Positions 6,287-13,263 of a stretch of 47,077 bases of DNA are shown here, piece by piece. This stretch comes from Mesorhizobium alhagi CCNWXJ12-2. Its GTDB lineage: Bacteria > Pseudomonadota > Alphaproteobacteria > Rhizobiales > Rhizobiaceae. The DNA lies in assembly GCF_000236565.1 (NCBI RefSeq), contig NZ_AHAM01000096.1, positions 1 through 47,077 on the forward strand, given 5' to 3'. Below the pieces are notes generated by a model. The model was not told the DNA's origin. It saw only the letters and a program-made list of their open reading frames with translations, and made no database searches. Each line of letters opens with the position of its first letter. The first letter of the stretch is position 1. Made by a program: the position numbers and the translations under genes.

Positions 6287-7401
6287 CACGCCAGCACCGC
6301 GTCCGGAACATCGTGCTCCATCACCGGACCGACGTCGCCCTCATCGGTCTGCCGGCTTTTCCACCAGCCCCAGGCTATCCAAGCGAGGCCGCCAAGCACG
6401 AGCAGCACAGCGATGACGGAAAGGATTGCGGATATCCATTCCAGTCCAGGTATCCACGATGTCTTTTCAGCTGCCTGCTCAACGGTCTGACGGGCCACCT
6501 CGACGCCCGCACCGCCGACAACGCCGCCAAGACCTTCCTTGGCCTCGGCCGTCTCCGTGACGCCCTGCCCGCCGGGAACCTCCTCGGGCGCCTGCTTCCA
6601 GGCATCGAGGCGCCGGAACGTCTCAGGACCGGCAACACCGTCTGCCGTGATCTTCTGCGACTTCTGGAACGCCTTGACGGCATCTCTGGTCGACGGCCCG
6701 AAATCGCCGTCGACCTTGACCGAGTAGCCCGCGCGTACGAGCAGCGTTTGCAGTGAGCGCACCTTCGCGCCCTTCGAGCCCATCCGCAGCATTCCCGTGG
6801 CGCCGGATACCGGAGCATCCCCCGAAAGCCGCTTGTAGGCCGCAGCCATTTTTAGGTGATAGCCGTACTTGCGAAAGCCGGGACCGTTGTAACCGCGGGC
6901 AAAGCCGGTGAAGTCGAGGCGGCGCAGCTCGTCGTCCAGCCCGAACTTTTCGATGTAGCGGGCCATGATGTCGATCTGGCCCGCCGCATCTCTGCGCGCC
7001 AGGTTTATCATGTCGTCCACGCTGTCGAAGCCGAGCTTCTTCCAATGCGCAGTCATCACCTGGCCAAGGCCGATGGAGATGGATTCGAGCGCAGCCTGTC
7101 GGTTGATCTTCGCCGCGGCGGCCAGCAGCCGCCACCTGCCTGCCTGATCCTTCGGGTTTGCCACGGCGCCGGCCTTTGGACTGGCAAGACCCGCCGCGCG
7201 CGCCTTGGCCCGATCAGCTCCGGTCAGGCGCTGGTCGAAATAATGCCCTTCGAAGCGGATCAGCGGCTCGCGCTTGCCCTTCACCAGGGCGAACACCTTG
7301 CCGGCGCTCTCGACCTCGGCAACGGCCTGGAGGGCGGCAGGAGAGCATTTCAGGCGCGCGGCAAGGTCGCCGATCGCGGCGAGCGTCGGTTCATCGAACA
7401 T
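6286..7401 (-). CDS. Endolysin: N-acetylmuramidase with peptidoglycan-binding domain and C-terminal membrane anchor
   Basis: Predicted to cleave peptidoglycan glycan strands. The 371-residue product starts at ATG 7401 (MFDEPTLAAIGDLAARL) with AAGGGAA upstream. Residues ~1-190 are an N-acetylmuramidase domain (DUF3380 style): AVAEVESAGKVF with the likely catalytic glutamate, REPLIRFEGHYF, and ISIGLGQVMTAHWKKLGF. Residues ~205-265 are a PG_binding_1 domain (RSLQTLLVRAGYSVKVDG, DFGPSTRDAVKAFQK). A Gly-rich linker follows, then a membrane helix at ~325-345 (ISAILSVIAVLLVLGGLAWI) and a short acidic tail. The C-terminal anchor is unusual for an endolysin. It heads the lysis operon. Confidence 0.88.
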   Translation of the reverse strand: MFDEPTLAAIGDLAARLKCSPAALQAVAEVESAGKVFALVKGKREPLIRFEGHYFDQRLTGADRAKARAAGLASPKAGAVANPKDQAGRWRLLAAAAKINRQAALESISIGLGQVMTAHWKKLGFDSVDDMINLARRDAAGQIDIMARYIEKFGLDDELRRLDFTGFARGYNGPGFRKYGYHLKMAAAYKRLSGDAPVSGATGMLRMGSKGAKVRSLQTLLVRAGYSVKVDGDFGPSTRDAVKAFQKSQKITADGVAGPETFRRLDAWKQAPEEVPGGQGVTETAEAKEGLGGVVGGAGVEVARQTVEQAAEKTSWIPGLEWISAILSVIAVLLVLGGLAWIAWGWWKSRQTDEGDVGPVMEHDVPDAVLA

Positions 7402-7910
7402 GGCAGTTCCCTTCAACGGATTTGACTTGAATTTCGAAAAGTCGTGAGCAAATTTCTGCCAGCCGGTTCCCGCAGACCGGCTTGGCCCGGCAGTTTGAAA
7501 AATGCCCCGACCGAGCTGCCGGGCCGATCTGCCTGCGGCGCTGTCGGAACTGAACTTTCAGAAAATCTGGACGATGTTCGGCGAAGTGTTGGGCCACGGG
7601 CCGGTCGGGGGTCGAACCCGGCCTGATGACCGACGCTGACCTGCAACCCCGCCGCACACCCTGATCTGACACCGCCGTTGAGTTTTTTGGAGCGGGCGAC
7701 AGATCGAGGCCTTGCAATCCAAGGTTTACCAGCTATGTAGCTACGCCGGTTGACGCAACGGCAACAAAAACCTGGGGGGGGGCTGTATCGGAAATGGTCG
7801 ATCTTGCGCTGCGCGGCGAAAGCCGGCTCGAGAAACAACGTCACGGAATAACTGTTCGCTCGACGGTCTTGTAAACCGCTGGGCCGCCCGACTTTTACTC
7901 CGAGTCTCAA
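7402..7910. other. Gene-free gap between endolysin and glycosyltransferase-like gene
   Basis: About 510 bp with no reading frame I believe. It must hold the leftward promoter of the lysis genes and the rightward promoter of the 7911 gene; one candidate for the latter is listed at 7712-7739. It also contains a run of nine G (7774-7782) and a stretch at 7863-7879 that looks like a tRNA-Thr anticodon arm but is not embedded in a cloverleaf. Several reading frames across it are low-complexity shadows. Confidence 0.6.
7712..7739 (+). promoter_or_regulatory. Candidate sigma70-type promoter for the 7911 gene
   Basis: TTGCAA (7712-7717) and TATGTA (7734-7739) are separated by 16 bp and face the TPR/glycosyltransferase-like gene, 170 bp downstream. 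The match is reasonable but unproven, and the leader would be long. Confidence 0.35.
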
Positions 7911-9725
7911 ATGTTCAAATTCCCGAACGAACTGGACATCCTGGATCTTTACCGCCGTTCCGTGCCCAAGAGGCTGCGGAAGATTGCCGGCCCGCGGCTA
8001 AAGGCGATCTATTGCGCAGCTATGGGCATCGACGCCCTGCCCTCCGAAGGCAAAAAGGCGGAGAACGCCGTCGTTCGGTCGGCGAACCAAAAGTTCAAGC
8101 AATGGCGGCTGGATGACGCACTGGAGGAGCTGGACATTCTGCTCCGTGAAAACCCTGATCACCGGAGCGGGCTGCATCTCAAGGCCGACGTGTTGGCGCG
8201 CAAGGGCGATATCGGATCCGCGACGAAGCTCACAAAGAAGCTTCTCAAATCGCGACCGCTGGACTTGCGCGCGATCCACCGGCTGAAGGCAATGCGCAAG
8301 CCTTACACGCATCACGTCGCTCACGCCGAGCGAGCAATAACGATCGAGGGGCGCAAGCCGCAAACCTACCTGGAGTGCGCGCAGTACCTGAATGATGGTG
8401 GCTTGGCCAACGATGCTATCCGGTTCGCAACCGCAGGCCTTGGCCTTCCACTCCCCAAAGGAGAGACCAATCTCCGAACTGCCTTGCTGGCCGAGTATGC
8501 TCACGCGCTGGAAGTCAACAAGCGGCACCTCGAGGCTGTCGATGTCTATCGTATGATGGACCCCAAAACCCCAGCCTATGCCAAGATGGCATCGCGCTAC
8601 GCGCTTTGCCTGCTGGAACTCGACCGCGCCGACGAAGCGGAACAGGTTCTCGTCAAGGCATATGAAGGCGGGGCTGTCCCCTACAACGCCGCCTTGGTGC
8701 ACACGCTGAATCGGCAGGGCCGCATTCTCGACTGCCATAAGCTCTATCGGGCGCGAACCTCGTCGATGGCGGTCAGTGAGCTGCTCAGCTGCGGGAAAGA
8801 CCCTACTCAGATTGACCTCAAGAGCGGCACTTACGCCGACAAGAAATGCCTTTTCATCGTCGAGGGCGGCCCCGGCGATGAAATCCGCCTCTCCACAACC
8901 TATAACGAACTTGCCGGTATGGTTGGCCAAGCCGTCATAACGTGCGAGCCTCGCCTTGTGAGCCTGTTCCGCAGAAGCTTCCCGCAGGTCGAGTTCGTTT
9001 CCGTGACGCGCCATCGGAAGGAATGGCTAAATGTTTCAATCGAAAACCGATCGAAACTCACCGACAACCGTCTCTATAATAGCGTTTCGAATGCTGTGAT
9101 CGACAAGGCGCAAGAGTGCGCCTTCACATGCACCATGCTCGACACGCTGGCGGACACCCGGCCGGATCGCCAATCATTCCGGAACCAGAGCTTGCTGACG
9201 CCGGATCCCGAGTTAGTCCAAAAGTGGCGAGGGCTTTCCGCTCGCCGAGCACAGGTCGGGCTGGCATGGCGCAGCCTGCTCCTATCGAAAGACCGTAACC
9301 ACCACTACCTTCTGGCGTCCGACATTGCACGGCTTGGCGGCCTGGTTGACGCCGATTTCTGGTTGCTCCAACCGCAGGCCGATGACAAGGAAATCAGCGA
9401 ATTGAGGTCCTCTGGCCTTCATGTGAACATCCCTGGTATCGACCTCAAGGATGACTTCGAGGGACAGGTAGCGCTTATGGCCTGTCTCGACGCCGTCATT
9501 TCCCCCCTGACCGTAACCGCCGAACTGGCTGGCATGGTTGGCGCACCCACCATTATCATCGGCCGATCCCAGCAGGTCATCTGGCGACGCAATGACGACG
9601 GGTCCGATGTGTGGTATCGAAAAGCCCGCTTTGTGACCGGTCAGCCCCTGCATGACGTTCCGAGCCTAGTTCGAAACATCGCAACAGAGTTGTCTGCCGT
9701 CACTCGGCGCAGCGACGTGGCTTGA
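7911..9725 (+). CDS. TPR protein with a glycosyltransferase-like C-terminal domain
   Basis: 604 residues. Residues ~50-290 are degenerate tetratricopeptide helices (FKQWRLDDALEELDILLRENP, HLKADVLARKGDIGSATKL, YAKMASRYALCLLELDRADEAEQVL). The C-terminal ~290 residues look like a GT-B half of the GT9/OGT type: FIVEGGPGDEIRLSTTYNEL, VGLAWRS, FWLLQPQADDKEI, and a donor-site-like MACLDAVISPLTVTAELAGMVGAPTIII. Fused TPR and GT-B modules are known in protein O-glycosyltransferases. It reads opposite to the phage late genes between tail fibre and endolysin, so it is probably a lysogeny-expressed moron, perhaps altering a surface sugar used as phage receptor (inference). The ribosome site is weak. Confidence 0.7.
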   Translation: MFKFPNELDILDLYRRSVPKRLRKIAGPRLKAIYCAAMGIDALPSEGKKAENAVVRSANQKFKQWRLDDALEELDILLRENPDHRSGLHLKADVLARKGDIGSATKLTKKLLKSRPLDLRAIHRLKAMRKPYTHHVAHAERAITIEGRKPQTYLECAQYLNDGGLANDAIRFATAGLGLPLPKGETNLRTALLAEYAHALEVNKRHLEAVDVYRMMDPKTPAYAKMASRYALCLLELDRADEAEQVLVKAYEGGAVPYNAALVHTLNRQGRILDCHKLYRARTSSMAVSELLSCGKDPTQIDLKSGTYADKKCLFIVEGGPGDEIRLSTTYNELAGMVGQAVITCEPRLVSLFRRSFPQVEFVSVTRHRKEWLNVSIENRSKLTDNRLYNSVSNAVIDKAQECAFTCTMLDTLADTRPDRQSFRNQSLLTPDPELVQKWRGLSARRAQVGLAWRSLLLSKDRNHHYLLASDIARLGGLVDADFWLLQPQADDKEISELRSSGLHVNIPGIDLKDDFEGQVALMACLDAVISPLTVTAELAGMVGAPTIIIGRSQQVIWRRNDDGSDVWYRKARFVTGQPLHDVPSLVRNIATELSAVTRRSDVA

Positions 9726-9737
9726 AAAGGAAAGCAC

Positions 9738-9947
9738 ATGAAGTTCTTCGGCGGAGCCTTCGCTTCCCATATTGTCGATCAGGAAATCATCGACGACCTG
9801 AGCGAGGACGAGTTTAACGAACTCACCCGGTGGGTGATTCCGGTTTTGCCGGACGAAGACGATGAGGTCTTAAATGAGGACGCGGAACCGGCTCATTTGT
9901 ATTCCTACGAACCGGCCCCTCGCTCAAAATACGCGCGCCGTCGCTAG
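9738..9947 (+). CDS. Small acidic protein downstream of the TPR/GT gene
   Basis: 69 residues with a good AAAGGAAA ribosome site, 12 bp after the TPR gene and therefore co-transcribed. It is very acidic in the middle (IDDLSEDEFNELTRW, DEDDEVLNEDAEP) with a basic Arg-rich end. No family recognised. Its TAG stop overlaps the TAG of the convergent tail-fibre gene: both stops sit in one CTAG palindrome (9944-9947). Confidence 0.6.
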   Translation: MKFFGGAFASHIVDQEIIDDLSEDEFNELTRWVIPVLPDEDDEVLNEDAEPAHLYSYEPAPRSKYARRR

Positions 9948-12900
9948 AGCGTCGCGATGGCGGTCACGGTGCAATCCGCCGCGGCATTGTGCGTCAACAG
10001 GAATCCGGCCGCTGTAATGTTGCTGGCCGACCCCGCTGACACCGTTACAGCCGGGGCGCGGTGCATCCTGGGTATGAAAGGCACAAACACTTCGCCGTTG
10101 GCAGAACGCGCCGTGAATGTCTGCGTGAAGACACCGCAACGCTCCTTCTCAAGGTGGTACGGCCCGAACTCAAACGGCGTCGCATCCGCACCGATCTCCA
10201 GCTTTACTAGTTCGATATCGAAATAATCATCCGCCGCAGTTCCCACCGGCGTCCACAGCCACCGCACCATGATTTGGTTGATGTCGGCATCGAGTTTCGC
10301 AGGGGTGAGGCGGAAGGTCTGCCAGTTTTCCGTCAGCGTCACCCCTGACGAGGAAGTCCCGACAGCAGTATCGCCCGTTCCGAACGTCCCGGCGGCGTTC
10401 GTTACCACTTGCTCAGACGCGTGATTGGTTTGCCGAAGCTGTGTCGTCAGGAACGAATTGGCCGCCGAGAAACCAGCCGCCTTGCGGGCGCGAAAGGATA
10501 GCGTCACCTGCTGGTTGCGCAGCGGCATCGAATCTTCCATGGGCAGGACGAAGGCGAGGTTCATCGCCTGCGTACCGGAATCGGCATCATCGCGCCGCAC
10601 GCGCATCGCATAGCGCGACTTGTCGCCGGCGGTGCGCGTAATCGTCCATCCGCCGGCATTTGACGTTCGAGAGAAGGTGAACCCGTCAAGGACGGTTTTG
10701 CGAGTGGTCCCGGTAAAGGTTTCGCCCAGCGTAGCTAGCCGAAACGCGCCGTTGAAGCACAGATTCGGGTTTGGACGCATTTTGAGGATAGCGGGATAGG
10801 ACGCGGTCGGAACCGGATCGCTGGACAAAAGCATCAAATAGCCGGTTCGGCTTTGCGTCGAGCCTGCGTAGTCCTCACAGTTGAACAGGCCGTAGTAGCG
10901 GCCCCTAATTTTCTCGACCGCGATGTAACCGGTTGGGAAGAACGGCAGCGCCGTGACAACCAACCAGCCGCTCCATCCGCCGACGCCGCTTGCGTTGTAG
11001 ACGGTATCGGGGTTGGCCGAGGCAATCACCAGGGCGTTGTCGAATTCTGCAACAATCGGCTTATCACGGCGCGAGAAGCACACCGCGAAAATCTTGCCGT
11101 CCTCATAGAGCAGTTCGGGCGGATTCGATCCAAGCTTCAAACCGCTATCGCCGATGGCTGACCATGTGGTCATGTCGGACGAGACAGCCACCGCCATGTT
11201 CTCGCCGCTGTCGGTACGGATGCCCATGATCCATTTGGATTGCGTGCCGATCCGCGCGACGCTCATTTCCGAGACGGAACCAAAGCTCCCGGCAGGAAGC
11301 ACGATGTCTGCGACTTCGGTCCAGCTCGCACCATTGTCCGTCGTCTTCATCGCGCCGATAGCGCCGCTTCTGTAGAAGTAGCAGATGAAGCCGTCAGTGT
11401 CGTCGCCGCCCGCGCTGGCGGGATATGGATAAATCCGCGAATGGAAATTCGTCGTAGCAGCCGCCGCGGTCACAACCGCGGAGGACCAAGTCACGCCGCT
11501 GTCATCCGAATAGATGAACACAGGGTCTTGATGCGAGTTGTCGGGGTTGACCCGCGCCGCCATAACCCCAAGGCGGGCGTTCATTGTCCCGGCGGCAAAG
11601 TTCCTGATGTCGCAATCAGCCTGCCGGAAGGCCAGCGTTTGTTCCGACCCCGAATTACCGGCTCCGGTCGGGAGCTTAAACGTGTTGCCCATGTCGTCAG
11701 TGCGGGCGGCGAGTAGGCGGGTTCCGGTATCCTCGTTGCCGTGCCCCGGTGCTTCGCGCCACAGGTAGACAACGGTCCCGCTTGCCGGAAGTGGGAACTG
11801 CGCAACGTTCAGACCGCGATAGACGCGCGGCTTCGGGTCAACAAACTTGACGGTCGGCGCAGGCGTTTCGAAGGGGTGGGAACGCGGGTTCCTGTGGCGC
11901 CGATAAATCTCGGTCCCGACCTTGAAAGCGCCATTGTAGTAGTCGTTGCCGTTCGGAATGGCCGTGACGAGATAAGTCCTGCCGCCCAAGTCAACAGAAA
12001 TTCCGGTTCGGGCAAGTTCCAGCGTGCTGAAAGCTGACGTGTCGTTAGTGGTGCCGTCTCCAACGAAATTGATGTCCCACAACGCCTTGAAGTCGCCCGC
12101 GAATACATCGCCAGCAACGCCTTGTGGGTCATAGGTCGCCTCAACCATGTCGCCAGTGCCTGCGCCTGGCGTCCCCGAGGGCCCACGAACATCAAGTGCG
12201 TCTGCGATATTTGCGACGAGTCCAGACAGGCCGATATACCCTGTCGTGACCGGCTTTAGGCCCTCGCCGCCGACCCAATCCGCTACCGCTAGGACGCGGC
12301 GCTCGCCGTCGTTGGCCGCGCGAATTATCGGTGACCAGCCGAGCATGCCGCTAATGAGGCGGAAATTCGCGCCGGATTTGTACCCGGTGACGATCGATCC
12401 TTCCGATAGGCCGCCGACGCCAACAGCATCACCCCCGGTGGTTACAATTGTGAGCGGCGCGCCACCGTTGAAGGAAACGGTGACAGGCGTTGCCGTGTTC
12501 GTCGCTGAAATTGGCAGCACGATCATCGCCTGCCCGTCTCCGGTGGGGACGGAAGTCGGCGTCGTGGCGGTGATGGCGTTCGTTCCGCCCGTATTAGTAG
12601 CAAGCAAGAACTGCACGCCAAAATTGTTGATGAGGCGAAACGTGCTCCCAGATACATAGCCCGAGACGATCATCCCCGCCTTGAGATCGCCGGCCTTCAA
12701 ATCCTCGCCCGCGTTATTTTTGATCGTCAGAGGTGAGCCACTGTCGAAGGCGACGGTGACCGGGCTGGCTGTGTTTGTCTCAAAGATGTTCAGCGCGATG
12801 AGAGCGGCACCATCCGCATCCGGGATCGGCGTGCTCGTGGTGGCGACGATCGCGTTGGATGTCCCCGCCCCGGCGTCCGTCGCCTTGATGAAGCTGTATG

Positions 12901-13186
12901 GCAGATCGCCAAGCCTGGTCCATGAACCGGATCCTGACGCTCCCGACTTCTGATAGATGCCGTTATTGGCAACAGTTGCGTCACCGATAACCCATGCCAT
13001 GACATTAGCGGCATAGGTAAGCGTGGCGTCCATGGTAGCTTTGCTGGCGAACACAGCAGAGCCAGCAGCACCGCCGAGGATCCCAGCCTCTACGTAGGTT
13101 CCCCACGCCCTGATCTGGTATTTCGGCGGGTTGTGAGGCGATCCAGACGGACCGTCTTCCCAAATCGTGTTGGCATTCTCGACCAA
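9944..13186 (-). CDS. Tail fibre / receptor-binding protein with sialidase-like Asp boxes
   Basis: 1080 residues. The start is TTG at 13186 with GGAG seven bases upstream; no in-frame ATG precedes it. The N-terminus (NANTIWEDGPSGSP) probably docks on the tail. Residues ~101-188 and ~192-279 are two copies of one beta module (VTVAFDSGSPLTIKN versus VTVSFNGGAPLTIVT). A tail-spike-like FVGDGTTNDTSAF lies near 375. Three Asp boxes follow: TDDMGNTF (~496), SDDSGVTW (~560) and TTDNGASW (~615), suggesting a sialidase-fold beta-propeller. The C-terminal ~280 residues look like a carbohydrate-binding beta domain plus a head. Probably binds, and possibly cuts, a surface polysaccharide. Confidence 0.85.
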   Translation of the reverse strand: MVENANTIWEDGPSGSPHNPPKYQIRAWGTYVEAGILGGAAGSAVFASKATMDATLTYAANVMAWVIGDATVANNGIYQKSGASGSGSWTRLGDLPYSFIKATDAGAGTSNAIVATTSTPIPDADGAALIALNIFETNTASPVTVAFDSGSPLTIKNNAGEDLKAGDLKAGMIVSGYVSGSTFRLINNFGVQFLLATNTGGTNAITATTPTSVPTGDGQAMIVLPISATNTATPVTVSFNGGAPLTIVTTGGDAVGVGGLSEGSIVTGYKSGANFRLISGMLGWSPIIRAANDGERRVLAVADWVGGEGLKPVTTGYIGLSGLVANIADALDVRGPSGTPGAGTGDMVEATYDPQGVAGDVFAGDFKALWDINFVGDGTTNDTSAFSTLELARTGISVDLGGRTYLVTAIPNGNDYYNGAFKVGTEIYRRHRNPRSHPFETPAPTVKFVDPKPRVYRGLNVAQFPLPASGTVVYLWREAPGHGNEDTGTRLLAARTDDMGNTFKLPTGAGNSGSEQTLAFRQADCDIRNFAAGTMNARLGVMAARVNPDNSHQDPVFIYSDDSGVTWSSAVVTAAAATTNFHSRIYPYPASAGGDDTDGFICYFYRSGAIGAMKTTDNGASWTEVADIVLPAGSFGSVSEMSVARIGTQSKWIMGIRTDSGENMAVAVSSDMTTWSAIGDSGLKLGSNPPELLYEDGKIFAVCFSRRDKPIVAEFDNALVIASANPDTVYNASGVGGWSGWLVVTALPFFPTGYIAVEKIRGRYYGLFNCEDYAGSTQSRTGYLMLLSSDPVPTASYPAILKMRPNPNLCFNGAFRLATLGETFTGTTRKTVLDGFTFSRTSNAGGWTITRTAGDKSRYAMRVRRDDADSGTQAMNLAFVLPMEDSMPLRNQQVTLSFRARKAAGFSAANSFLTTQLRQTNHASEQVVTNAAGTFGTGDTAVGTSSSGVTLTENWQTFRLTPAKLDADINQIMVRWLWTPVGTAADDYFDIELVKLEIGADATPFEFGPYHLEKERCGVFTQTFTARSANGEVFVPFIPRMHRAPAVTVSAGSASNITAAGFLLTHNAAADCTVTAIATL

Positions 13187-13263
13187 GGGATCGCTCCAAT
13201 GCGTGATGCCCTGCCGGAGATAGCAGGGACAAAGGTTTCAAGTTTTCAGGGGGGAGGGCTGGC

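Noticed and set aside
7600-7625. T-arm-like GGGTTCGA on the minus strand
   Set aside because: No acceptor stem pairing and no anticodon arm at the right distance.
7774-7782. Run of nine G in a gene-free region
   Set aside because: Not in a coding frame and no clear promoter spacing; probably of no consequence, though it may be a sequencing weak point.
7863-7879. Sequence like the anticodon arm of tRNA-Thr (CTTGTAA loop)
   Set aside because: No matching acceptor, D or T arm could be folded around it; the following bases do not give a TTCRANY loop.
7998-9014. 338-codon open frame antisense to the TPR gene
   Set aside because: GC-rich antisense shadow; composition is not protein-like and the opposite strand has clear TPR repeats.
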